From: Cyclobacterium salsum
GTDB taxonomy: Bacteria; Bacteroidota; Bacteroidia; Cytophagales; Cyclobacteriaceae
Assembly (NCBI RefSeq): GCF_010119245.1
Contig: NZ_WNKG01000003.1
Location: 310,001 to 374,000 of the forward strand
Direction of reading: 5' to 3'
Length of the DNA: 64,000 bases
Positions 9,284 to 18,335 of this stretch are shown here, in pieces. The notes under the pieces were generated by a model, which worked only from the letters and a program-made list of their open reading frames with translations, did not search any database and had not been told where the DNA came from. The position numbers and the translations under genes are program-made. Within the stretch, counting starts at the first letter, position 1. Every line of letters begins with the position of its first letter.

Positions 9284-10810
9284 ATGAAAAAATATACCAT
9301 TACACTGAATATACAATTTAGATTTATTGTACTTGCCGTATTTCTTGGCTCTGGTTGTAGTGAAGATTTCTTAACCGTTACACCAAATCATTATATCACA
9401 GAGGCTGACTTCTTTCAGACTGATGATGATTTTATTCAGGCAACAAATGGAGTATATGGAGACCTTCAAACTTTTACTTTGAGTGCCCATATTTTACAGG
9501 AAGGTAGATCTGATAACACAACTTATGATAATGCTCTCGATCAGGGAGCATTGGGGGGTGCTGCGCAACTTGGATTTTTGGATCAATTTAATGAAACCTC
9601 CGATTCCAACTCCATTTCCGGTCCATGGAACCAAATATACAATGCGATAAAGGATTGTAATTTTCCCCTTAGTTATTTGGAAACAGCAACTATCGACCCA
9701 GATTTGGCACGGAGGATAGAAGGAGAATTACGATTTTTTAGGGCCTACTTTCATTTTATTGCAGTACAATACTGGGGAGATGTTCCACTGCTTTTAGAAC
9801 CTATAACCACAGCAGAACAAGCATTTGCCATTGAAAGGACGCCTATTTCAGAAGTTTACCAAGCGATCATAGCGGATGTGCAATTTGCAATTTCCTCATT
9901 AGAACCCAGTTATACAGGAGGCAACAAGGGGCGTGTTACTAGTTATGCAGCCAAAATGTTGTTGGCTAAAGTATACATGACAAGTACAGATTATCGCGAT
10001 TATGGTTTGGCTCAACAAGAATTGGAAGATATAGTGAATTCCGGTCTTTTTGAAATCATTCCAAGCTATGCTGATCTTTTTGATCCTGCTATGAAAAATA
10101 GTAAGGAGTCAATTTTTGAAGTGCAGTATTTAGATGGGACAGCCGGAGAGGCTAGTAATTTTATTTACCAATTTGCCCCATTCGGTTCTAGAGGGACTGT
10201 TTTTCTTGGACCAGGAAATGGTGGAGGAAGAAACATCCCGACTTTGGATATGATCAATACATATGAGGTCAATGATCTTAGAAAGGATGTTTCAATAGGA
10301 TATTTTGATAGGGGTACACTTTCAGTACCTTATGCGAAGAAGTACGACAATGATGTTGACCCAGATTTTGCTACAACACCAGACAACTGGCCAATATATC
10401 GCTATGCAGATGTACTCCTGTTATTAGCTGAAGCCATCAACGAGCAGGCATATAATCCCGGATTGCCTTTTACCTATTTAAATGAAATCAGATCCAGGGC
10501 CAATTTGCCCGATCTGACCACTACTGATTTGCCAAATCAGGATGCTTTTCGAACGGCAATAGCTCATGAAAGAAGGGTTGAATTGGCATTTGAAAATCAT
10601 CGCTGGTTTGATCTATTGAGAACTGGCAAGGCGATAGAAGTCATGTCAGCCTATGGACAGGTGGAATTGGCTAATCCTACAACTCCCCCACCAAATTTTC
10701 TGCCTTTTGATGAGAATAGCTGGGTGATAACACCTAACAAATTGTTGTATCAATTACCTAGTGAAGAACTGAATTTAGCACCGTTTATCCAGCAAAACCC
10801 AACTGATTAA
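9284..10810 (+). CDS. susD: SusD/RagB-family glycan-binding lipoprotein (SusD1)
   Basis: A 508-residue surface lipoprotein that caps SusC1 and binds the glycan. The signal peptide ends in LGSGC with Cys25 as the lipid-attachment site, followed by SEDFLTV. The TPR-rich SusD fold is suggested by RIEGELRFFRAYFHFIAVQY, YRYADVLLLLAEAIN and the C-terminal ERRVELAFENHRWFDLLRTG, all classic SusD motifs. It is translated just downstream of SusC1 and followed by a ~170-bp gap before the first sulfatase. Confidence 0.95.
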   Translation: MKKYTITLNIQFRFIVLAVFLGSGCSEDFLTVTPNHYITEADFFQTDDDFIQATNGVYGDLQTFTLSAHILQEGRSDNTTYDNALDQGALGGAAQLGFLDQFNETSDSNSISGPWNQIYNAIKDCNFPLSYLETATIDPDLARRIEGELRFFRAYFHFIAVQYWGDVPLLLEPITTAEQAFAIERTPISEVYQAIIADVQFAISSLEPSYTGGNKGRVTSYAAKMLLAKVYMTSTDYRDYGLAQQELEDIVNSGLFEIIPSYADLFDPAMKNSKESIFEVQYLDGTAGEASNFIYQFAPFGSRGTVFLGPGNGGGRNIPTLDMINTYEVNDLRKDVSIGYFDRGTLSVPYAKKYDNDVDPDFATTPDNWPIYRYADVLLLLAEAINEQAYNPGLPFTYLNEIRSRANLPDLTTTDLPNQDAFRTAIAHERRVELAFENHRWFDLLRTGKAIEVMSAYGQVELANPTTPPPNFLPFDENSWVITPNKLLYQLPSEELNLAPFIQQNPTD

Positions 10811-11006
10811 TAACATAAGGAGTTTGAAATGCAGACAATGCTTTAAGTCGTTACATTATCTGGATATTCTATAATAAGAAAATCTGCAGTTTGTGCCTGG
10901 CTTACATGATTAGTGCCTCAATTTCGGTGTTATTGAATAAAATAGAAAATGAGCTTGCTTGAATATTTAAAATACAGTAATGATGATCCCTCACTTCTTA
11001 CCCAGA

Positions 11007-12500
11007 ATGAAAAATCACCTTTTGATTTGTTGCCTATTAATGCTGAGTATGTGTACTCAAAATAATAAACCAGTTGCTAAAAAATCAACTAAACCTAATA
11101 TCGTATACATTCTTGCAGACCAATTACGGGCACAAGCATTGGGGTACAGTGGAGACCCAAATGCCAATACCCCAAATCTGGACCAGCTGGCAGCCAAAGC
11201 AATTAATTTTAAAAATGCAGTTGCTGTAAGTCCGGTATGCACTCCATACCGGGCAGCACTTATGACTGGTAGGTATCCTCTGAGTACCGGAATGTTTATG
11301 AATGATTTGTATTTACCAAGTGAGGAGCTTTGCATGGCTGAAATCTATAAGGAGGCTGGGTATAAAACTGGATACATTGGAAAATGGCACCTGGATGGCC
11401 ATGGAAGAGAAAGTTATATTCCTAAAGATCGTCGGCAGGGATTTCAGTATTGGAAAGTACTGGAATGTACCCACGATTACAACAATTCTTTTTATTATGC
11501 GAATGACGATACTACAAAACTGAAGTGGGAAGGTTATGATGCCTATGCTCAGACTAAAGATGCTCAGGACTACATCCGAAGGCATTCTTCGGATGAGGAA
11601 CCATTTTTACTTATGATTTCCTATGGCATACCACATTTCCCACATCATACTGCTCCCCCCGAGCTAAAAGAAAAATATCCATTAGAATCCATAAAACTTC
11701 GTCCTAATGTGCCAGAGTGGAGACAAGAAGAAGCTCGCAAAGAGGCACAGGGATATTATGCACATCTCATGGCGCTAGATCATTGTATTGGCAATTTAAT
11801 GAAGACACTGGAAGAAGAGGGAAAAGCAGATAATACAATACTGGTTTTTACCGCAGACCATGGCGAAATGCTCGGTTCACAAGGTGAGTCGCCCAAGGAG
11901 AAACAGCGTCCCTGGGATGAGTCCATTCGTGTTCCTTTTCTAATAAGGTATCCGGCAGTGTTCGGAAAAGAGGGATATGAGGTAAATGCACCAATTAATA
12001 CACCCGATATCCTTCCTACCTTGTTATCCATGTCAGAAGTCTCCATTCCCAGTTCCATTGAAGGAGAAGACCTTACCGGTTTTATTTCCAATGACAAGGT
12101 AGAAGATGATCGGGCAGCCTTGATAATGAGCGTTTATCCATTTGCTGGCTACGACGGTGGAAGCCCTTTTAGAGGCATAAGAACCGCACGATATACATAT
12201 GTTAGGAAGCAGGATCAAGCATGGCTATTGTATGATAATTTGGAAGATCCTTTTCAGATGGAGAATTTGCTGAATAATCCGATCTACCAGGAACTTCAAA
12301 AAGACCTTGATAATACCCTCCAGGCCAAGCTCAAGGAGAGGGGAGATTTGTTTCTGCCCAAAGAACAATATTTGACCATGTGGGGTTATGAAGTGAATAC
12401 CGAAAGGGGTCATGAAATTCCCTATAAAGCCTACGAAACCAATGTTCAAAGTCCTAAATTCAAACCTAATACCCCTCTTGATATTAGCTCTGAAGAATGA
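11007..12500 (+). CDS. S1-family sulfatase, lipoprotein (sulfatase 1)
   Basis: Arylsulfatase-superfamily enzyme that removes sulfate esters from glycans. ATG 11007 gives a lipoprotein signal (MKNHLLICCLLMLSMC); an in-frame ATG at 10980 adds nine residues. The formylglycine motif is CTPYR, followed by AALMTGRYP; metal-binding stretches are ILADQLR near the N-terminus and FTADHGEMLGSQG. Gln replaces the second Asp of the usual DD pair, as in a subset of the family. It follows SusD1 and probably belongs to its locus. An anaerobic or aerobic formylglycine-generating enzyme must be supplied from elsewhere in the genome. Confidence 0.92.
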   Translation: MKNHLLICCLLMLSMCTQNNKPVAKKSTKPNIVYILADQLRAQALGYSGDPNANTPNLDQLAAKAINFKNAVAVSPVCTPYRAALMTGRYPLSTGMFMNDLYLPSEELCMAEIYKEAGYKTGYIGKWHLDGHGRESYIPKDRRQGFQYWKVLECTHDYNNSFYYANDDTTKLKWEGYDAYAQTKDAQDYIRRHSSDEEPFLLMISYGIPHFPHHTAPPELKEKYPLESIKLRPNVPEWRQEEARKEAQGYYAHLMALDHCIGNLMKTLEEEGKADNTILVFTADHGEMLGSQGESPKEKQRPWDESIRVPFLIRYPAVFGKEGYEVNAPINTPDILPTLLSMSEVSIPSSIEGEDLTGFISNDKVEDDRAALIMSVYPFAGYDGGSPFRGIRTARYTYVRKQDQAWLLYDNLEDPFQMENLLNNPIYQELQKDLDNTLQAKLKERGDLFLPKEQYLTMWGYEVNTERGHEIPYKAYETNVQSPKFKPNTPLDISSEE

Positions 12501-12632
12501 TCGATGGGTGCTGTTTTTAATACAAATTTTGATGAAAGCGCATTTGTTATTGTAAACCCCTTGCCAACCTCTTACCAGGAAGATTATTGGGCATGTCCCT
12601 TTAAACCTATTCAAAATAGTTTTAAAAAATAA
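12501..12632. other. Short gap with unrecognised 42-codon ORF
   Basis: An ATG at 12504 opens a 42-codon ORF ending at 12632 (begins MGAVFNTNFDESAF). It was not recognised and may be debris linked to the SusC relic that follows immediately. It is not called as a gene. Confidence 0.3.
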
Positions 12633-12710
12633 ACCATTAATATATCCTTAACGGAAGATGCAACATCCATGGATGAGGTGATGGGAATCCACCCAGGTGT
12701 AAAAGATTAA
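12633..12710 (+). pseudogene. SusC relic: end of regulatory-like domain
   Basis: Twenty-five codons read TINISLTEDATSMDEV followed by MGIHPGVKD and a stop. The first part matches the end of the carboxypeptidase-regulatory-like domain of the SusC proteins here (TINISLSQDEASLDEVVVV in SusC2, TINITLSEDTSSLEEVVVV in SusC3). There is no start codon and no barrel. It looks like the scar of a deleted or partly copied susC gene, lying between two sulfatase genes. Confidence 0.75.
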
Positions 12711-12737
12711 TAATTGCTTAAGAAAAATTAATTTAAG

Positions 12738-14129
12738 ATGACGAAAAAGTATTATATACCTTTAAAAAGCCTGCTAGGTTTATCTGTAATATTTACATTC
12801 ATAATAGGATGTTCAAGTACGGAAAGTGAAAATGATGAAAATCCTCCAAATATCATTTTTATTCTTTCTGACGACCAATCCTGGACTGATTACAGCTTTA
12901 TGGGTCATCCTCATATTGAGACGCCAAATATCGACCAGTTAGCCAGGGAGGGTTTGACCTTTACCCGTGGTTACCTGACCGCTCCGGTGTGCAGCCCTTC
13001 CTTGGCTTCTATTATTACTGGGCTTTATCCCCATCAGCATGGAATCACAGGTAATGATCCGAAATTTGTCAAAGCGGAGGAAGGTGACCGGGAGGACTGG
13101 TTGATCCAAAGGTTACCGTTAAATAAAGAATTTATCGATAACTTTAAAAGACATCCTACCCTTCCGACTTTGTTGAAAGAGAGGGGATATATGTCCTTTC
13201 AATCCGGTAAATGGTGGGAAGGAAGCTGGAAAGAGGGTGGATTTACTGGGGGGATGACCACTGGTGATCCGGCCCAAAATGGTAGGCATGGAGATGAAGG
13301 CCTAAAAATTGGTAGAGAAGGGCTGGAGCCAATATATGATTTCATGAATGAGGCTCAAGATAAGAAAGCTCCTTTTTTTCTTTGGTATGCGCCTTTTATG
13401 CCGCATACACCACATACACCGCCAGATTCCTTGCTACAAAAATACATGGATATAGCTCCTGGAAAAGCGATTGCGAAATATTGGGCCATGTGTGAGTGGT
13501 TTGATAATACTGTAGGAGAACTTCTACAGAACATTGACAACCGAGGCATGACAGATAATACTATTGTTGTATATGTGTCAGATAATGGGTGGATTCAGAA
13601 CCCCGATGGAAACGGATTTAAATGGCCGTCAAAGCAATCCCCTTATGATATGGGAATCCGTACCCATATAACTTATAAGTGGCCTGGACAAATCACACCT
13701 GCAATTGATACTACGAATTTTGTGAGCAGTATCGATATAGTTCCAACGGTTCTGAGGGCATTAGGAATGCTGCCTACAACCGAGATGCAGGGTTTAGATG
13801 TTTTAAATCCTAGAGATCTTCAGGGTCGTGATGCTGTATTCAGCGAAGATTTTCACCATGATATGGTCGATGTGCACGCTCCTGAAAAAAGTCTGGAACA
13901 CCGGATGGTTATGAATCCTCCATGGAAGCTGATTATGCCTGTAAAATCCGGAGAGCCTCAGACCATTACTTTAAGTGGGGGGGGCGAATTTATTTCTATT
14001 ATTTCCAAACCGGAATTATACCACATTTTGAACGACCCGCATGAAAAAGAAAATGTGGCATCCCAATATCCGGAAATTGTTGAAAATTTGCAAGAAGAGC
14101 TGGATACTTGGTGGAACCCAGATTTGTAA
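12738..14129 (+). CDS. S1-family sulfatase with CSPSL motif, lipoprotein (sulfatase 2)
   Basis: A 463-residue sulfatase-fold lipoprotein; the lipobox FIIGC puts Cys25 at the mature N-terminus. Metal motif FILSDDQ is at 42-48, and the second metal/active-site stretch is VYVSDNGWIQNPDGNGF. The modification motif is CSPSL (85-89), so the Arg of the standard C-x-P-x-R sulfatase signature is Leu. TGLYPHQHG follows as usual. The Arg normally helps recognition by the formylglycine-generating enzyme and anchors the active site, so this enzyme may be modified differently, be inactive, or belong to a subfamily where Leu is normal. It shares the SusC1 locus. Confidence 0.88.
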   Translation: MTKKYYIPLKSLLGLSVIFTFIIGCSSTESENDENPPNIIFILSDDQSWTDYSFMGHPHIETPNIDQLAREGLTFTRGYLTAPVCSPSLASIITGLYPHQHGITGNDPKFVKAEEGDREDWLIQRLPLNKEFIDNFKRHPTLPTLLKERGYMSFQSGKWWEGSWKEGGFTGGMTTGDPAQNGRHGDEGLKIGREGLEPIYDFMNEAQDKKAPFFLWYAPFMPHTPHTPPDSLLQKYMDIAPGKAIAKYWAMCEWFDNTVGELLQNIDNRGMTDNTIVVYVSDNGWIQNPDGNGFKWPSKQSPYDMGIRTHITYKWPGQITPAIDTTNFVSSIDIVPTVLRALGMLPTTEMQGLDVLNPRDLQGRDAVFSEDFHHDMVDVHAPEKSLEHRMVMNPPWKLIMPVKSGEPQTITLSGGGEFISIISKPELYHILNDPHEKENVASQYPEIVENLQEELDTWWNPDL

Positions 14130-14444
14130 TGATTTATTGTTGAAAACAATTGGATGAAATGGCTGATATATGTACAATTTATTAATAAGCAGAACGCAAA
14201 TGAATTGGACGTATTATTTATTAAAGTGTTAATATCAGTAGCTTGTATCTAAGCGCAATAATAATTTTTGAGTTCTTGATTTACAACGATAACAAAGAAT
14301 TTATTCCTTAAAAAACTAGTAACAAAACCAGGCAATCCTGAACTATCGGATTTTTCCGTATTTTGGACCTAGACGGGAATGTAGTTTTTTACCTAAAAAA
14401 AGGAGCTTATTATATATCTTACTTTAAAATCGGTATGTTAAACT
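14130..14444. other. AT-rich intergenic region
   Basis: No gene was recognised. A small ATTGTT/AACAAT hairpin just after the sulfatase stop lacks a T-run. Confidence 0.5.
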
Positions 14445-14757
14445 GTGGAATTTAGAAAACGCGATACAGTTAACGAACCGGATTTGGAATATACCAACTA
14501 TTCCTACGCAGACTACCTGAACTGGCAGATGGAGGAAGTGGTCGAACTGATCAAAGGGCAGGTTTTTAAAAAAGCGGCCGCTGCGCCGGAAAGGCTTCAC
14601 CAAAAGGTATCTGTCCAATTGTCTTTAAGATTAACGGGGTTCCTAAGGGTAAAAAATATCAAATTTATACCACACCCTTTGATGTACGGTTTCCTGAAAA
14701 CTCCAACGAAGATGTTAAAATTCACGATATGGTACAGCCGGATAGTTGCGTGATTAA
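14445..14757 (+). pseudogene. Uma2-family (DUF820) gene, frameshifted and truncated (copy 1)
   Basis: Begins at GTG with NEPDLEYTNYSYADYLNWQ, nearly identical to the intact Uma2 copy at 43045. After FLRVKN (near 14655) the homology changes frame and continues as YTTPFDVRFPEN and KIHDMVQPDSCVI, then stops at the point where the intact copy has the catalytic GAPDLIVEILSPS. So it has one frameshift and has lost the C-terminal half. It lies directly upstream of the leader of SusC2. Confidence 0.85.
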
Positions 14758-14817
14758 GTTTCAATACCAGGAAATTTCCTGAAGATCCGGCCCTCCTGGT
14801 TTTTACTTTATTGAGCA

Positions 14818-15029
14818 CAGCAATAGAAGGGAGGACTCATTAAAAACAATTACACGTACAAATCGCCCAATTCAACCCCTTTAATTGTTTTAAATACTGA
14901 TTTCATGGGTTAAAAATTTTAACTTTTTGTCATGCCTGGGCTAACATATTACACAGGATGGGTAAAATATTGGATACTAAAACTAAAATATCCTGGTAAT
15001 TTTATTTACTAACATAAAACCCCACTGTA
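14818..15029 (+). promoter_or_regulatory. Duplicated leader of SusC2
   Basis: From about 14818 to the SusC2 start this region is a diverged copy of the leader of SusC3 (about 23315-23527). Within it, 14921-14965 is identical over 45 nt to 23419-23463, while the flanks differ by substitutions and indels. Such a conserved core suggests a promoter or regulator site. No consensus Bacteroidota -33/-7 promoter (TTTG...TAnnTTTG) is evident. Confidence 0.6.
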
Positions 15030-18000
15030 ATGAAAATAAATACTTATTTCAGCAGGAATAAAATTGATTTTTGTTTCTATCTGAAAAAGATAAGTCTAAA
15101 AAGGATACCTGCTAGAAAGGTGATTTACGGATATTTTTTATCCCTGCTTTTTATTAGCCAACTTACCGCTGCCGGTTTTTCCGTAAACAATGGAGGAACG
15201 GACGTCCGCACCAACAAAATCAGTCCACATTACATAAACTCATCCGGTTTTGGAGAGGCTCCGATGGCCTTAAATGTAGACATTGAAATCTCCGGAACGG
15301 TAACCGATGAAAACGGAGAACCTCTACCAGGAGCTTCGATTACCGTGCTTGGCACCACCTCGGGTACCGTCACCGATATAGATGGTAACTATTCCATTAC
15401 TGTCCCGGATGAAGCAAGCCTGGTGTTTTCTTACATTGGCTATGAATCAAAAACCGTTGCAGTAAGCGCGCAAACAACCATTAATATCAGCTTGTCTCAG
15501 GATGAGGCCTCCTTGGATGAAGTGGTGGTCGTGGGATATGGAACAGTCAAAAAAAGTGACCTTACGGGTTCCGTCAGTTCCATTCAGGCGGATAAATTGA
15601 ATACGGATTCCCAGGGATCGGTAGAGCAGATCATTCAGGGAAGGCTTCCGGGGGTTCAGGTGACACAGGCGAGCGCCCGGCCAGGCGGAAATTTTTCTAT
15701 TAGAATAAGAGGGTCTAATTCCATAACTGCAGGAAATGAACCGCTATATGTAATTGACGGACTTCCCGGAGCCAACCCGGAAAATTCCTTAAATCCTTCT
15801 GATATAAAATCCATAGAAGTGTTAAAGGATGCCTCGGCTACCTCAATATATGGAGCAAGAGGGTCAAACGGAGTGGTACTGATAACCACCAAAAATGGAA
15901 AGCAAAATAGTCCTTTAACGATAAGTTATAATGCCACGACCAGCATTCAATCTGCTACGAAAACATTAGATATGATGAATGCCCAACAATACATGTCATT
16001 TTACAATGACGTGTACAGCGATAGGGGCCTTGAACCGATTTTTAGTCAAAATGACTTTACCTCCATAGGGGCAGGGACCAATTGGCAAGGTGAGATTTTC
16101 CGTTCCGCACCCATTCAGGAACATCGGCTTTCTTTTTCGGGAGGGTCTGAAGATACCCAGTATTACTTGTCCTTAAATGCATTTGATCAAGATGGCATCG
16201 TAATAAGTTCAGGTTTTAAACGATTTTCCGGCCGCATAAATTTAACTCATTCTGTGGGTGATAAGTTAAAGGTAGGGATCAATTTCAATAATAGCTATGT
16301 CAAAGAGGATCAAGTGCCACTTGGTCTTGGCGTAAACGCAACCGCCGGGGTGATTGCGGCGGCATTGCAATTACCACCAACAGAACCGATATTCAATAGC
16401 GATGGAACCTACTCAACCAGCTTGCAGGATTTAAGCAATCCGGTGGCCCAGGCACGAACGATGGATCGATTTGAAAGAAGAACCCGACTGTTTGGGAATG
16501 GATTTTTGGAATATGAGGTCATCAGTGATCTCAAGGCAAAACTAAATTTTGGTTTGGATCAGGGCATTGCGAGAAGTGATAGTTTCGATGATGTCGTGAC
16601 TCAAATTGGACTTTTGAGGCAAGGTCAGGCAACGCAAAACTTGAGAGAAAACAATAGTTATGTTTATGAATTCACATTGGATTACAATAAGATATTTAAT
16701 GGTCAGCACAAATTAAATTTGCTTGGTGGTTATTCCTATCAGGAATTCATGAATTTAGGGTTTAATGCAAGTGCCATGGATTTTCCAACCACCTCCTTTG
16801 GGCCCAATAATTTAGGTTCCGGAGATCCATTACTGTATGAAGTAGGGTCATTTAAAGGGAAAAACAATATTGTTTCAGGTTTTGGCAGGGTGAACTATTC
16901 TTATGATGAACGTTTTTTGATGACGGCATCCTTTAGGGCGGATGGGTCTTCCAGATTTGGTGCGAACAACAAATTCGCCTACTTCCCATCAGGAGCCCTT
17001 GCGTGGAATATATCCAATGAGGCTTTTTTCCCAGAGGACGGTTTTGTTTCCGATTTTAAATTAAGGACTAGTTTTGGGGTGAGCGGAAACCAGGAAATTG
17101 ATAATGGAAGATCGCTTGTTCTTTTGGGGTCCGGACCAATCTCCGTTTTTAATGGGGATGAATTTCAATCTATTGCGCCTACCCAATTGGCAAATCCCGA
17201 TCTAAAATGGGAAACAACGGAATCCTTTAACCTGGGAGTCGATTTTGGTATGCTTTCCGGAAGAATATCCGGTTCTGTGGAATACTTTCAGAACAATACC
17301 AGGGACCTGTTATTGCTCTTACCCATTCCTACTACTACCGGTTTTGGTAATTCTCTGCAAAATGTTGGGGATACCAGAAATAGTGGTTTTGAACTTTCAT
17401 TATCGTCAAGGAACTTCGTCGGTAATTTTTCGTGGATTACGGATTTAAATATGGCCACAGTAAAGAATGAGGTTACTAATCTTGGTCAGCTGCCCAGGAT
17501 TCTTCAGGGCGGTACCCGGTTCATGCAAGATTATACGATATTGGAAGTGGGACAGCCTGTCAATGCTTATTATGGTCATGTGTTCGATGGGGTTATCCAG
17601 TCTGCAGAGGAGTTGGCCAATTCACCTGCTCAGACAAATGGTGCCGTGGGCAGTAGAAAATTCAGGGATTTAAACGGTGATAATGTAATAAATGATCAGG
17701 ATAGAACCATAATAGGAGACCCGTTTCCTGATTTTACCTTAGGGCTAAACAACACCTTATCCTATAAAGGCTTCTCGCTGGATTTATTCTTAGAAGGTAA
17801 ATTTGGTTTTCAATTGGCAAACTTCACCAAAATTGATTCTGAAAACCCAATCGACGATTTAAGGAACAGACAAACCTATGTATTGGATAGGTGGACTCCT
17901 GATAACCCAACGAATGAACAACCCTCTTTTGTTAACCCATCCCGTACCTATGATTTCAATAGCAGGGTAGTAGAAGAAGCTTCTTTTGTAAGGTTAAGAA

Positions 18001-18212
18001 GCGCCAGGATAGCCTACGGATTTCCAAACTTAACTATTAAGGGCATTTCATCCTTAGTATTATTCGCCTCAGGGCAAAACTTGGTCACTTGGACCAATTA
18101 TAGTGGTTACAATCCAGATATCAACTCCTTGGGAACTTCGAATTTAAGGATTGATTATAGTGCCTACCCACTTGCCAGAACATATGCAATCGGAATTAAT
18201 GTAAATTTTTGA
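15030..18212 (+). CDS. susC: SusC-family TonB-dependent transporter without STN (SusC2)
   Basis: A 1060-residue outer-membrane glycan transporter. A long basic n-region (LKKISLKRIPARKVIYGY) precedes the hydrophobic signal core that ends near QLTAAG. The carboxypeptidase-regulatory-like domain spans about residues 87-160 (GTVTDENGEPLPGASITVLG), followed by LDEVVVVGYGTVKKSD, a plug ending near GARGSNGVVLITT, and a barrel ending in NVNF. There is no STN domain and no sigma/FecR pair next to it, so it must be regulated differently from SusC1 and SusC4. The first ~165 residues are nearly identical to those of SusC3 while the barrels differ strongly. Confidence 0.95.
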   Translation: MKINTYFSRNKIDFCFYLKKISLKRIPARKVIYGYFLSLLFISQLTAAGFSVNNGGTDVRTNKISPHYINSSGFGEAPMALNVDIEISGTVTDENGEPLPGASITVLGTTSGTVTDIDGNYSITVPDEASLVFSYIGYESKTVAVSAQTTINISLSQDEASLDEVVVVGYGTVKKSDLTGSVSSIQADKLNTDSQGSVEQIIQGRLPGVQVTQASARPGGNFSIRIRGSNSITAGNEPLYVIDGLPGANPENSLNPSDIKSIEVLKDASATSIYGARGSNGVVLITTKNGKQNSPLTISYNATTSIQSATKTLDMMNAQQYMSFYNDVYSDRGLEPIFSQNDFTSIGAGTNWQGEIFRSAPIQEHRLSFSGGSEDTQYYLSLNAFDQDGIVISSGFKRFSGRINLTHSVGDKLKVGINFNNSYVKEDQVPLGLGVNATAGVIAAALQLPPTEPIFNSDGTYSTSLQDLSNPVAQARTMDRFERRTRLFGNGFLEYEVISDLKAKLNFGLDQGIARSDSFDDVVTQIGLLRQGQATQNLRENNSYVYEFTLDYNKIFNGQHKLNLLGGYSYQEFMNLGFNASAMDFPTTSFGPNNLGSGDPLLYEVGSFKGKNNIVSGFGRVNYSYDERFLMTASFRADGSSRFGANNKFAYFPSGALAWNISNEAFFPEDGFVSDFKLRTSFGVSGNQEIDNGRSLVLLGSGPISVFNGDEFQSIAPTQLANPDLKWETTESFNLGVDFGMLSGRISGSVEYFQNNTRDLLLLLPIPTTTGFGNSLQNVGDTRNSGFELSLSSRNFVGNFSWITDLNMATVKNEVTNLGQLPRILQGGTRFMQDYTILEVGQPVNAYYGHVFDGVIQSAEELANSPAQTNGAVGSRKFRDLNGDNVINDQDRTIIGDPFPDFTLGLNNTLSYKGFSLDLFLEGKFGFQLANFTKIDSENPIDDLRNRQTYVLDRWTPDNPTNEQPSFVNPSRTYDFNSRVVEEASFVRLRSARIAYGFPNLTIKGISSLVLFASGQNLVTWTNYSGYNPDINSLGTSNLRIDYSAYPLARTYAIGINVNF

Positions 18213-18285
18213 AAAAATGAAATCGACACGATTAAAATCATCATTAAACACACAGGGCAATGATTATTTTAATCGTCAAAGATTC

Positions 18286-18305
18286 CCTGTCTGCCGACAG
18301 GCAGG
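18286..18305. repeat. Short palindromic GC-rich repeat
   Basis: The 20-nt CCTGTCTGCCGACAGGCAGG is close to a self-complementary form and sits in the SusC2-SusD2 gap. Repeats of this look are scattered through some Bacteroidota genomes; no other copy was spotted in this window. Confidence 0.45.
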
Positions 18306-18335
18306 CATCTGACCAATAAAAAAAAATATAAACAG

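Noticed and set aside
14945-14970. Housekeeping promoter in the SusC2 leader
   Set aside because: No TTTG/TAnnTTTG pair with proper spacing was found in the conserved core, so only a generic regulatory call was made.
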